A stretch of DNA of 53,161 bases from Gammaproteobacteria bacterium (GCA_024279945.1 JAJRRA010000078.1:1-53161), one strand, 5' to 3'. Positions 25,436-33,467 are shown, numbered from the stretch's first letter. The notes: a model not told the origin generated them from the letters alone. A program made the numbers and translations.

Positions 25436-25768
25436 TTAATCGTACTTGATGACCCGCCAGTCTCTGGCGACATTGGGGCACTGCTTGTCAAAATCCTCGT
25501 GATTGGTCAAACCGTCCGGCACCTGTGCAGGCCACCAGCAATCCCCGGCGCAACCATGAAAATCTTTGGCTGAAGACTGGCAGTTACCGACCGGATAGGT
25601 GGGGCGCGGGTTGGTTTCCCAACCGGTGTCGAAAATGGTGGTACAACCCACCGGCATGGCCGGAGGCCCTTCCTGGAGGGCCTCCACCGATTTTTCCTCT
25701 CCCTCGGTCAAAGACTGGATGGCCCGGGCTTTTTCATTGAGCGCCTCGATCGGCCTTTTCTTTTTCAT
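25436..25768 (-). CDS. qhpC: Quinohemoprotein amine dehydrogenase gamma subunit (CTQ precursor)
   Basis: A 110-aa precursor of the catalytic subunit. Every residue that is cross-linked in the Paracoccus enzyme is present with exact spacing: Cys42-Glu51, Cys63-Asp69 and Cys77-Asp85 for the thioether bridges, and Cys73 with Trp79 for the cysteine tryptophylquinone. The core reads GCAGDCWWPAQVPD. An extra Cys97 has no counterpart that I recall. Residues 1 to about 35 form a charged leader without a Sec signal, as expected for export by QhpF after modification by QhpD and trimming by QhpE. The ATG has AAGGAG six bases upstream. The mature enzyme oxidises primary amines in the periplasm. Confidence 0.95.
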   Translation of the reverse strand: MKKKRPIEALNEKARAIQSLTEGEEKSVEALQEGPPAMPVGCTTIFDTGWETNPRPTYPVGNCQSSAKDFHGCAGDCWWPAQVPDGLTNHEDFDKQCPNVARDWRVIKYD

Positions 25769-25806
25769 CTCAAACTCCTTCTGGTGTACTCACACGACAC
25801 CAGGAG

Positions 25807-25848
25807 ACTGTCGGTTTTTCCGCAGCAGATCATGTTAAATCCGACAGT
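25807..25848 (-). promoter_or_regulatory. Stem-loop between qhpD and qhpC
   Basis: ACTGTCGG (25807-25814) pairs with CCGACAGT (25841-25848) across a 26-base loop, in the 83-bp gap between the qhpD stop and the qhpC start. There is no U tract. It may protect or separate the downstream qhpC message, since the small structural subunit is needed in larger amounts than the radical SAM enzyme. Confidence 0.5.
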
Positions 25849-25851
25849 TTC

Positions 25852-27249
25852 CTAACATTGTGCACGTTGTTGAAGCCGGCGACCCATTGCCTCAATCGCA
25901 CCGTCGGTGCGTAATTCAGCGTAGGTTTTCATACCCAGATCCAGCCAACTTCGAATAAATTTACAAGAGGTTCCACGTGGCAGGCCCAGCTTGTTTTCAC
26001 GCAAATGATTTTCATAGTGGCAGCCACCGGCACACAGTGTTCTGGCCCAGCATTTGGAACAGCTTTCTTCGCGCCCCTCGTTTAATGTATCCAGGGCAGA
26101 ATTTACCCTGTCCGTATCGATACCGGTTTCAAGATTCCCGGAGCAGAAAGCCGTATCGCCGGTCAAGCGGTGACAGGGGAAAAAGCCCCCTTTTGCATCA
26201 ACGGCCATATACCCCAAGCCAGCCCCGCATGACACCGTTTTTGTTTGTCCCAGATGAATCCGCCCCAACAGGTCAAGCACATTTGAGAACGGCATGACCT
26301 GCCCGTTCCGGGCATGCTCGACAAAACGCCGGGCCAGTTCTCCAAAGCCTTCCAGCAGTGCAGCATCCTGACTCTCGGTAGGCATCAGGGCCTTGCTGAC
26401 CGGGCTGACCGGGGCAATACCCACTTCATGAAAACCAAGACCCATCAGGTGGTCAAATACTTCAACCACCCGGTGCCACTGCTCCGGCGCTAGGGTTACC
26501 CTGGCCGCCACGGGAGCGGGTGAGTCTTTCAGCAAAGGCCCCAGGCGGGAGACGATTTCGCCATAGCTTCCCTTGCCGTTTTCATCGGGACGGTTGCGGT
26601 CATGAATGTCACCTGGACCATCCATGCTGACCGCAACGGAAATGCGGTGAACCCGCAGGAAATCTATAATTTCCGGATCCAGCAATGTGCCGTTAGTGGT
26701 CAGTGAAAAGTGGACCTGCTTGCCCAATGTGCGGCCGTAGGCCAGCGCCTCGCTGGTCGCTGCTTTCACTGCGGGCATGTTCATCAAGGGCTCGCCGCCG
26801 AAAAATATCAGAGTCACGTTCTCCCGGTCGCCCGAATTGTCCAGCAAATAGCGCACTGCCTTGCGCGCTGTCTCAGGTGCAAGAAGACAGGGGACCGCGC
26901 CATAGGTCCCGCCATCGGCATAACAGTAGGTACAGCGAAGATTGCAGTCCTGGGCAACTTCCAGCACCAGCGTCGAAAGCGGCACACTCCCCGCTTTGAG
27001 CGGAGCAGGCATTTCCTTTTCCCGCGTTGCCGGAAAAAGTATCTGCGCATCCCGCAAACCCTGCAGCACCTCCAGGTCGGGGGCTGGGACTTTGTCCAGT
27101 TCAATGAATTTGAATGACCGCCATCTGGCTACAATATCCCGTGCTTCCTCAGTCAGGGAAAACAGGCTCGCCTCATCTACCGCAAAGAGAAAATGCTCAT
27201 CAGAACGGCTGAATACACGATGAGCCGCCCAGGACAGTGCCCCATTCAT
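25852..27249 (-). CDS. qhpD: QhpD-like radical SAM/SPASM peptide maturase
   Basis: A 465-aa cytoplasmic radical SAM enzyme that installs Cys-to-Asp/Glu thioether bridges in the gamma subunit. The radical SAM cluster motif is CNLRCTYCYADGG (Cys x3, near residue 105), followed by FFGGEPLMN. The SPASM region has SCGAGLGYMAVDAKGGFFPC, then CSKCWARTLCAGGC and a final Cys in TSCKF, giving ligands for two auxiliary clusters. The N-terminal 80 residues look like a peptide-recognition segment. The length matches known QhpD. The gene lies between qhpA and qhpC as in Paracoccus. Confidence 0.92.
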   Translation of the reverse strand: MNGALSWAAHRVFSRSDEHFLFAVDEASLFSLTEEARDIVARWRSFKFIELDKVPAPDLEVLQGLRDAQILFPATREKEMPAPLKAGSVPLSTLVLEVAQDCNLRCTYCYADGGTYGAVPCLLAPETARKAVRYLLDNSGDRENVTLIFFGGEPLMNMPAVKAATSEALAYGRTLGKQVHFSLTTNGTLLDPEIIDFLRVHRISVAVSMDGPGDIHDRNRPDENGKGSYGEIVSRLGPLLKDSPAPVAARVTLAPEQWHRVVEVFDHLMGLGFHEVGIAPVSPVSKALMPTESQDAALLEGFGELARRFVEHARNGQVMPFSNVLDLLGRIHLGQTKTVSCGAGLGYMAVDAKGGFFPCHRLTGDTAFCSGNLETGIDTDRVNSALDTLNEGREESCSKCWARTLCAGGCHYENHLRENKLGLPRGTSCKFIRSWLDLGMKTYAELRTDGAIEAMGRRLQQRAQC

Positions 27250-27290
27250 AATTTCAAGACCATTTCTTTACTACCGCCATCTGCAATCCA

Positions 27291-28853
27291 TCATCTCAAA
27301 CGCTGAATGTAGTCGGGCACGGTAACCACCAGGCGCCCTTCTGCGGTGTAAGAATCCACACCGCGAGTGTACTCGGCGATCACTTTCACCATGCCTATGC
27401 CTTCCCCGCCGTATTCACGGCCGGGAATGGGGTTGTAATCACTGCTGGGAAGGTAGGTTCCGTCTGCCTGGATCGCACCCAGATAAATGAGGTCGTCATC
27501 ATTGGGTCGGGTTTTTTCTTCCGCCAGAGTAAACTTTGCTGCAACCGGGCCGAGCAAATAGTCATCCGCCGGGTCATCGGCATTTGCACCGCTGGACCAC
27601 GCCAGAGCCTGGAATTGCACACCTTCCGCCGGATTGTAAACACCACCATTGACCCTGGCCCGCCCCATTGCCGGGCTGACACTCAGAAAATCAATCCCCG
27701 GGGCCAATTTCACTGAACCGGCTTCAAGTCCGTTTATGCTGACGCTGGCGCTACCGTGGCCTGTGCCCCGGTAAACAAGCACGACTTCGATGGATTCAGG
27801 ACTGCTTCTGGCGGCCTGCACGACCTCGACCTCATCCGAGGATACTGCGATGTCTTTTGCGTCGACTTCCGGCAAGCCAATTCCTTCAATAAGAACCGTT
27901 GTTTCTTCACCGTTCAACAGGTAGTCCGGGGTCATTCGCAGGGCCCGGCTGTCCCCGGTAATGGGGTACCAGGTAGACGATGACGTACGGAAATCCGGTG
28001 CATTGTGCTGATGCTCACCACGGATGGTGCCGTCCACAAAACTAAACGCCCCCATGGTGGCGCTACCGTTATGGTGACTACGGGTGCGTAGCGCGTAGCC
28101 GCCGTAAAGGGTGGCTTCCCCCGAAAAAGTTTCCCCGGTCCCGTCAGAGTAGGCCAGTGCGCCTTCCAGGCTAAATTCATCATCACCCAGGGATTTCAGG
28201 CTGGCTTTACCGTGATAGTTACCCTTACCCGGTTCATTCCCCAGTATGAACCACTCACCGTCAGGCTTTTCTTGCGGGGCAGTCCATGCGCTGTTATAGG
28301 CTAATTTTTTACTCAGCCATTCTATTGCCGTATCCGCCTCGGTCCGCCAGTGCATTTCCCGCATTTGGCCCATGATGGCCGGATCGATGTAGAGGTGAAA
28401 ATCACGAAGCTTTCCCCAGGCAGAGTCCGTCATACGGTAGGAGTAAATCTTCGCCGCACTGTGGCAACGAACACAGGTGGTGAACAAATGTGTTTCATCA
28501 TCGCCGCTGGGGGTTTCGATCGTCTGGGGGTTATTGAACAGGCTGATATAGGCAACCTTAGCCGCTTCCTCCGGACTGAGAATCTGGGTGGCGCACAACT
28601 CTTTCAGCAAGGTTGCCATTTCACCTTCCTTGATACGCATTCCATATAAACGGTGCATCCGGTCAACGATGACCGTCCACTCCTCCGGAGTGGTGCGCAA
28701 TTCTTCAACGCGATGCAATTTTCCGTGTTCGGATGCATGGCAAGCAATGCATTTTTTCCGCACCAGCGAGTCTTTATCAAATGCGTTTGCAACGCTGGTG
28801 ATAGTGCCCAACAAGAGGACGGCTGTAATCGTTCTAACGATAAGTCTATTCAT
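27291..28853 (-). CDS. qhpA: Quinohemoprotein amine dehydrogenase alpha subunit, diheme
   Basis: A 520-aa periplasmic precursor. The signal peptide (MNRLIVRTITAVLLLGTITS) is followed by two c-type heme sites, KKCIACHASEHG and TTCVRCHSAAK, in the N-terminal cytochrome domain. Three C-terminal beta domains follow, containing segments typical of QHNDH alpha such as GEWFILGNEPGKGNYHG and VNGGVYNPAEGVQFQALAW. Electrons from the CTQ of the gamma subunit pass through the two hemes to an external acceptor. ATG 28853 has AGGA upstream and starts the signal peptide; the frame extends 48 codons further without support. First gene of the operon, divergent from a TetR-type regulator. Confidence 0.93.
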   Translation of the reverse strand: MNRLIVRTITAVLLLGTITSVANAFDKDSLVRKKCIACHASEHGKLHRVEELRTTPEEWTVIVDRMHRLYGMRIKEGEMATLLKELCATQILSPEEAAKVAYISLFNNPQTIETPSGDDETHLFTTCVRCHSAAKIYSYRMTDSAWGKLRDFHLYIDPAIMGQMREMHWRTEADTAIEWLSKKLAYNSAWTAPQEKPDGEWFILGNEPGKGNYHGKASLKSLGDDEFSLEGALAYSDGTGETFSGEATLYGGYALRTRSHHNGSATMGAFSFVDGTIRGEHQHNAPDFRTSSSTWYPITGDSRALRMTPDYLLNGEETTVLIEGIGLPEVDAKDIAVSSDEVEVVQAARSSPESIEVVLVYRGTGHGSASVSINGLEAGSVKLAPGIDFLSVSPAMGRARVNGGVYNPAEGVQFQALAWSSGANADDPADDYLLGPVAAKFTLAEEKTRPNDDDLIYLGAIQADGTYLPSSDYNPIPGREYGGEGIGMVKVIAEYTRGVDSYTAEGRLVVTVPDYIQRLR

Positions 28854-28948
28854 TTTTTTTCCTGAGCAAACAACTGAATTCTTCAGGATTGCAATGAATC
28901 TCCAAGTTTTTTTTGCAGATCTAGTAGTTATTTTCGGACTGGCGTACA

Positions 28949-28978
28949 ATATTAGGACGGTTGCCCTAGATTTGTCAA
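28949..28978 (-). promoter_or_regulatory. Predicted qhpA promoter with an inverted repeat in the spacer
   Basis: On the minus strand TTGACA (28973-28978) and TAATAT (28949-28954) are separated by 18 bases, a good sigma-70 promoter about 96 bp before the qhpA start. Between the boxes TAGGAC (28953-28958) and GCCCTA (28963-28968) form an almost perfect inverted repeat, a likely binding site for the divergent TetR-type regulator. Confidence 0.6.
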
Positions 28979-28995
28979 ACACAGGGTCTTTATCC

Positions 28996-29625
28996 ATGCC
29001 AGAAAAAGAAAAGCAACGGCGCGCACGGGTTGCCGCCTACGAAAAAGGCCAGGCCCGGATCGAGGCCATCCTGGACGCTGCTGCCGAGGTATTGATTTCC
29101 CAGGGCTACAAGAAACTGACCCTGCGGCAAATTGCTTTGCAGGCCGGTATCACGGTGGGCAACCTGACTTATTATTATCCCGGCAAGGAAGCTCTGCTCA
29201 AAGACCTGCTGGAAAACATCCTGCGCGGCTACCTTGATGAAATGGATCGAATCGTTGATGCCAGCGGTGACTCTCCTGAAGATCATTTTGTCGCAGTCGT
29301 CGCTTATCTCATTGAGGATCTGCACACCCGGCGCACCACCCGGTTTTTTCCGGAACTCTGGGCGCTGGCGAATCACGATCCCTATGCCGCAGAGCTGATG
29401 GAAACCATGTACGCGGACGAACGGCGGGCGCTGGGTGAACTGATTCATGCAATCAATCCCGGCCTCAATAAACAGCAAACGCGCCATCTTGCCCTGTTCG
29501 TCTCAGCCTCCATTGAGGGAATGACAATGTTTGTCGGTGCCGGCAAAAAACAGGAAGGCGCCCTGCAATCCATGAAGGAGATGGCCTGCAACAGTTTTTT
29601 GCTATTGATCGAACATCAGGGATAG
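28996..29625 (+). CDS. TetR-family transcriptional regulator
   Basis: A 209-aa regulator. The helix-turn-helix is in ARIEAILDAAAEVL to KLTLRQIALQAGITVGNLTYYY (about 18-60), followed by a helical ligand domain with the TetR_C pattern (TTRFFPELWALANHDPYAAEL). ATG 28996 is the start that places the DNA-binding domain at the N-terminus; a longer open frame runs through the qhpA region and is not credible. Divergent from qhpA with 142 bp between start codons, so it probably controls the amine dehydrogenase operon. Known qhp clusters use an AraC-type QhpR instead. The 3' end overlaps the convergent next gene by 10 bp. Confidence 0.85.
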   Translation: MPEKEKQRRARVAAYEKGQARIEAILDAAAEVLISQGYKKLTLRQIALQAGITVGNLTYYYPGKEALLKDLLENILRGYLDEMDRIVDASGDSPEDHFVAVVAYLIEDLHTRRTTRFFPELWALANHDPYAAELMETMYADERRALGELIHAINPGLNKQQTRHLALFVSASIEGMTMFVGAGKKQEGALQSMKEMACNSFLLLIEHQG

Positions 29626-30188
29626 ACCGGATCCACATTAACCCGGACCCGGATGCGATCACCGGGGTGCTGGGTCATCCGCGTCTGGTAGGTTTTTCCC
29701 TGGTAAGCCCAGTCCACGTCCCAGGCAATAATGCGCTCCTCGTTACGCCAGTTGGTCTCTATTTGGCACTGCTGCTGAAGCGTGGTGTACTGCTGTGAAG
29801 GATAGCGCTGATTCTGTGCGTTGCGGGCTACTGCCCCACCAATCGTGGCGCCGGCAATGGTAAGTGCCGTTTTTCCATGACCACCACCGAACTGGCTACC
29901 GATCACACCGCCAATGATGGAACCCAGAATGGTTGGCCCGGGTGAGCCCTGCTGGACAGCGTTATGCTGAACCGGCACCTGCCGACAGACCTGCCGTTCT
30001 TCCGGAATCTGGACGATTTCAGTGACCGGCTCCACATGCAAAACCTCCGCATAGTCATACTGCGAATTGTTGTAGGCGGCGTTTGAGTACGAACCGTTGT
30101 ACTGTCCGGCGCAGGCCGGCAAGGCAACCACGACCAGGGCGAGTGCACCGAGAATTCTCAGGTAGCCGTTATTCATATACTGAGCCAT
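29616..30188 (-). CDS. Glycine-zipper 2TM-domain outer-membrane lipoprotein
   Basis: A 190-aa envelope protein. A signal ends with lipobox LPACAG (about residues 24-29), then a Tyr/Asn-rich linker, then two glycine-zipper segments GPTILGSIIGGVIGSQFGGG and KTALTIAGATIGGAVARN, the RcsF/Slp/Pcp-type 2TM domain, and a C-terminal beta region with RIRVRVNVDPVYP. Function is structural or envelope-stress related; exact role unknown. ATG 30188 has AAGGAG six bases upstream. Confidence 0.82.
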   Translation of the reverse strand: MAQYMNNGYLRILGALALVVVALPACAGQYNGSYSNAAYNNSQYDYAEVLHVEPVTEIVQIPEERQVCRQVPVQHNAVQQGSPGPTILGSIIGGVIGSQFGGGHGKTALTIAGATIGGAVARNAQNQRYPSQQYTTLQQQCQIETNWRNEERIIAWDVDWAYQGKTYQTRMTQHPGDRIRVRVNVDPVYP

Positions 30189-30334
30189 TTCTATCTCCTT
30201 TTGAGTCACTTTCCGAACTTCACGGAAAGAATATCGCCAAGTGGATGAACCGGGACTGAATAACTCCAATATATTGGGTACTGCTTTTTGTACCTCCTTA
30301 TGGCTACAGCGATCTGGTAGCACTTTTGCCTGCC

Positions 30335-30718
30335 TCAGGCAGAAATATTTTCGTCCACCGGTGGCTTCGATGGCTTACCGAGAATGTATATTGCCGCCGA
30401 TAGCATGAATACACCAACCATCACTTTAAGCCAGTTGTCAATTTGTGAAGATACGGCAATAAAGGACATGCTGATGGCCATAAAGCCAAGCGCCACAATT
30501 TTTGCGAACAAGGGGATTACCCGGTAGTTGTCCCAAAGTTTCAGGGAGGGGCCGAACAGGCGGTGGTTGTACAACCAGTGGTGAAATTTCTCAGAGCTTT
30601 TCGAAAAAAACCACAAAGCAAATATCATAAAAGGAGTGGTAGGCAGTACAGGTAAAAATATACCCACAACACCCAGGCTGAAAAACAGCCACCCCAGAAC
30701 GAAATAAAGATACTTCAT
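30335..30718 (-). CDS. YbaN/DUF454-family inner-membrane protein
   Basis: A 127-aa protein with the family signature YLYFVLGWLFFSLGVVGIFL-PVLPTTPF, then ALWFFSKSSEKFHHWLYNHRLFGP, and three to four membrane helices. Function of the family is unknown. ATG 30718 is chosen because the family starts just before the first helix, though ATG 30763 in frame is possible and neither has a strong ribosome binding site. Confidence 0.85.
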   Translation of the reverse strand: MKYLYFVLGWLFFSLGVVGIFLPVLPTTPFMIFALWFFSKSSEKFHHWLYNHRLFGPSLKLWDNYRVIPLFAKIVALGFMAISMSFIAVSSQIDNWLKVMVGVFMLSAAIYILGKPSKPPVDENISA

Positions 30719-30906
30719 CAATATCAAAATGATCTCAGTCAGGCCGGTAGTATCCGCCAGCATGGTCTTGATTACCGGTGCGATCTAACGATGGCATGAA
30801 TCCATAAACCTGTCCATTTACGTAGCGTTATACCATTAAGGTGGCGTCTACTTTACTATTTGTCAGTAACAGCGATGATCACATAAATTGTTAACGAGGA
30901 TGCACA

Positions 30907-31425
30907 GTGGGTGATTTGGAAGACTTGAGGGATCGGGTGGCTGAAAAGCTCAAGTCAACTTTTTTTGGGAAGCCTACGGATTGACGGCAGGTTTTTGCTG
31001 GCCCTGGTCAAAACCAAACAGAGACGGTTCCTTGGTGGCTGATGTTGAGATTGGTAACTTTAATAGACCTTGGAATGCACGGCCTGATGCTGGAAGGCTT
31101 GCGAAACGTATTCCGAAATCATCATTTTGGGCCCACGCCCCCCATGGAATCGATCAGGTTGGCTGTGTTTACACCGCCCAAGGATTTGAATTTGATTATA
31201 TTGGTGTTATATGGGGTTCAGATTTATCATTTGACTTTGAACTGATGGATTGGGTGGGGGATAAATCAAGCTCCTATGACACAGTAGTAAAACGCTCTGG
31301 AGATCAATTTTCAGCTCTAGTAAAAATACGTACCGAGTACTGCTTACAAGGGGACTGAAGAGTTGTTATGTTTATTTTGTCGACAAGGACACGGAAAAAT
31401 TTGTAAGGAGCCGTATCGAAGAAAC
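30907..31425 (+). pseudogene. Fragment of a DUF2075-type ATPase/helicase gene, frameshifted
   Basis: The open frame from 30981 (TTG) encodes AGFCWPWSKPNRDGSLVADV and QVGCVYTAQGFEFDYIGVIW, the C-terminal hallmark of DUF2075 proteins (nucleoside-triphosphatase with helicase-like fold). After VKIR the family sequence continues in another frame from about 31328 (TYRVLLTRGLKSCYVYFVDK), so one base was lost in the A-run at 31322-31326. A short preceding frame from GTG 30907 (VGDLEDLRDRVAEKLKSTFF) may be another remnant, cut off by TGA at 30982. The N-terminal ATPase core is missing. This is a decayed piece of a defence- or mobile-type gene. Confidence 0.78.
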
Positions 31426-32412
31426 AGGTTTTCTATGCTTATCGCTCAGAATCTCAAAAGCGGCGCGGTTTTCAGTACTTAAACTGAGTGCTTCCCGGCC
31501 GGGCCTGCGCAGAGTCAGGTGGCAGGATGCCAATTTGCTGTTGAGGCAGATCTTGTGACCACCGGGCGGGTTGTCGTAGCGCAGTGCGACAAAAGTCTCC
31601 GGCGCCGCCTCGATATGGCCCTCGATGGACACACCGTCAGCGGCAGTTGAAAACTCCCAGCGCCTGTTGTCGAAGCGGGCGCGGGCTCTCAACGCCTGGC
31701 TGAGACCGTTGATTGCAACGGTCTGACCATCCACCCTCAGCACTACCAGGGTAAAAAACGGGGTCCACAGGGGCCCGATACGAACACGTGCGGTGGACAG
31801 TTCCAGAAAGGCGTCCGGGTCATTATCGAAACCGGCAATCTGGCCCCAGGCGTAGTGATCGGTGTGGCGTTTGCCCCAGTTGTGATTTTGGCTGCCCCGC
31901 CAGTTGCGGATATCGACCTGCTGCCCACCGACAACAAGCTGGCCAATGTAGTGAACATTCGGCATGCCCACGAGGCTTTTGGCTCGGGGGAAACCACCGT
32001 TATAGAGCTTGCGGGGAAGCAACAGCAGCGGTTCCTGGCCACCTTCCATCTGCAGATCCCAGGCAATACGACCATCTGCTCCAGTCGCACTTCCTGTGAG
32101 GCCACTATCAGACAGTGCGGCATCGGCAATGGCCACATCCAGCCCATCGGTGGAGAAACGGCAGCGGTTAATCGGACATACTTCTTTGGCTACTGTGATC
32201 TTTCCGGTCTCACCATCGAAATAGACAGCCCATAGCTCTCCAACCGCCGCGCCCGGCTGATTTCGGGGAGAGAAAATCGTGTAGCGGATCCAGAAGGCCA
32301 GTGGCCGGTCCGGATGATTCGCTCGCTGAAAATAACTTTCGTAGTGACCCTGATCACTATCCAGGCGATAACGGATTGCGTTGCATTCCTGGAATGTTGA
32401 AAGAGAGCTCAC
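31372..32412 (-). CDS. AttH/CrtC-like lipocalin-domain protein, 3' end runs into a pseudogene
   Basis: A 346-aa protein of the AttH / hydroxyneurosporene-synthase-like (lipocalin-like) superfamily, seen in NWRGSQNHNWGKRHTDHYAW (about 168-187), with Trp- and His-rich strands. Such proteins act on lipids, carotenoids or terpenoids; the substrate here is unknown. The GTG start has AGGA upstream. The last 17 or so residues (LLTNFSVSLSTK at the end) are read antisense to the DUF2075 pseudogene, so the original stop was probably lost. It follows the Rrf2 gene by 44 bp and is likely in the same operon. Confidence 0.7.
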   Translation of the reverse strand: MSSLSTFQECNAIRYRLDSDQGHYESYFQRANHPDRPLAFWIRYTIFSPRNQPGAAVGELWAVYFDGETGKITVAKEVCPINRCRFSTDGLDVAIADAALSDSGLTGSATGADGRIAWDLQMEGGQEPLLLLPRKLYNGGFPRAKSLVGMPNVHYIGQLVVGGQQVDIRNWRGSQNHNWGKRHTDHYAWGQIAGFDNDPDAFLELSTARVRIGPLWTPFFTLVVLRVDGQTVAINGLSQALRARARFDNRRWEFSTAADGVSIEGHIEAAPETFVALRYDNPPGGHKICLNSKLASCHLTLRRPGREALSLSTENRAAFEILSDKHRKPVSSIRLLTNFSVSLSTK

Positions 32413-32456
32413 AGTGCCTATCCTAGCGCTTGCACAGCAAACAGTCAGGGTAATGC

Positions 32457-32864
32457 TTAAGCACGCTCCATAATCTTCAGCATGGTCCGCAGGGTGATTG
32501 AGCGCAGCGTGGCCTCCATCATTTCACTGATTTCGACCAGGGCGACGGCCAGGCCGGCTTCCACATCTGTTTGCTGTGGCTGGTCGAGGTCTTCAAAGCC
32601 TTCGATCAACACCGGTTCGAACAACTCAATGACATCCATCAGGGTGGTGCGTTTGGAATTGCCCGAAAACCGATAACCACCCCCGGCGCCGCGCGCTGCC
32701 TGCAGCAGGCCGGCTTTAACCAGGATGCGCAACACTTTGGCCAGGTGGTTGATTGATACATTGAATTTTTGCGCGATCTCGGCGGCGGATAACTGCTCGC
32801 CACCGGCTTTAGCCAGTTCAAGCACCGCATACAGGCCAAGCAGTGTCGACTGCTGGAGCTTCAC
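32457..32864 (-). CDS. Rrf2-family transcriptional regulator without cluster cysteines
   Basis: A 135-aa winged-helix regulator with the Rrf2 pattern LSAAEIAQKFNVSINHLAKVLRILVKAGLL and the wing GAGGGYRFSG. The protein contains no Cys, so it cannot bind an Fe-S cluster like IscR, NsrR or RsrR and must sense something else. The GTG start overlaps the upstream GNAT stop (GTGA). It probably regulates its own operon (GNAT, Rrf2, AttH-like). Confidence 0.87.
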   Translation of the reverse strand: MKLQQSTLLGLYAVLELAKAGGEQLSAAEIAQKFNVSINHLAKVLRILVKAGLLQAARGAGGGYRFSGNSKRTTLMDVIELFEPVLIEGFEDLDQPQQTDVEAGLAVALVEISEMMEATLRSITLRTMLKIMERA

Positions 32865-33319
32865 AACTCTTTTTCCAACTGGATATACGGCCCCGCCATC
32901 ATGCCCTGGCTGCGAAAAAAAGAATGGGTGTCAATGTCCTGGCGGGCCAGCATGGTGCGTACTTCGTTAACCCCGGCTCCCCTGAAAAAATCACACATCG
33001 CAGTGTACAAACGGGTCGCAACGCCACTCAGACGGATATCGGGGCGCACACCCAGCGCGAATATCCAGCCGCAGGGATGCGAGCCGAATTCCCAGTCCCT
33101 GATCTCGCCGATGATAAAACCGGCAATTTCTGAATCCTGTTCGCACACCAGAAAGAGTTGCCGGCTCTCATCGTCACCGTAGCGACTGAACATTTCCTGC
33201 CAGTAGCGCGGGTTGGCGTCCTTGTTGCTGCGTTCGTCAAAGAGCTTGATGGCGGGCAGATCGGACTCTCCGGCACGGCGGATATGGAGCAGGTCGGGTT
33301 CGATTAAATTAGCACCCAA
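32861..33319 (-). CDS. GNAT-family N-acetyltransferase
   Basis: A 152-aa acetyltransferase with the motif A region ALGVRPDIRLSGVATRLYTA (V/I-R-x-x-G/A loop) and the C-terminal HSFFRSQGM. TTG 33319 is chosen because a strong AGGAGG (33328-33333) lies eight bases upstream; the longer frame to 33532 runs through REP elements and is not credible. First gene of a small operon with Rrf2 and AttH-like genes; substrate unknown. Confidence 0.8.
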   Translation of the reverse strand: MGANLIEPDLLHIRRAGESDLPAIKLFDERSNKDANPRYWQEMFSRYGDDESRQLFLVCEQDSEIAGFIIGEIRDWEFGSHPCGWIFALGVRPDIRLSGVATRLYTAMCDFFRGAGVNEVRTMLARQDIDTHSFFRSQGMMAGPYIQLEKEL

Positions 33320-33423
33320 CTCTGAATCCTCCTGCAAAAATGATTTAATTGAACCTGACCCCTTTAAACCCGTATTATAGTACCATAATATTGATTTAGT
33401 GATTTTTGCCGCTCTACTGCCTT

Positions 33424-33447
33424 GTAAGAGGTCGCTTGCGGCCGAAA
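33424..33447 (+). repeat. REP-like hairpin (GTAAGAG family)
   Basis: GTAAGAG, stem GGTCGC, TT, stem GCGGCC (one G-T wobble), GAAA. Pairs head-to-head with the copy at 33468-33490. Confidence 0.75.
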
Positions 33448-33467
33448 TCGTGCTTTTTTTGTGAATA

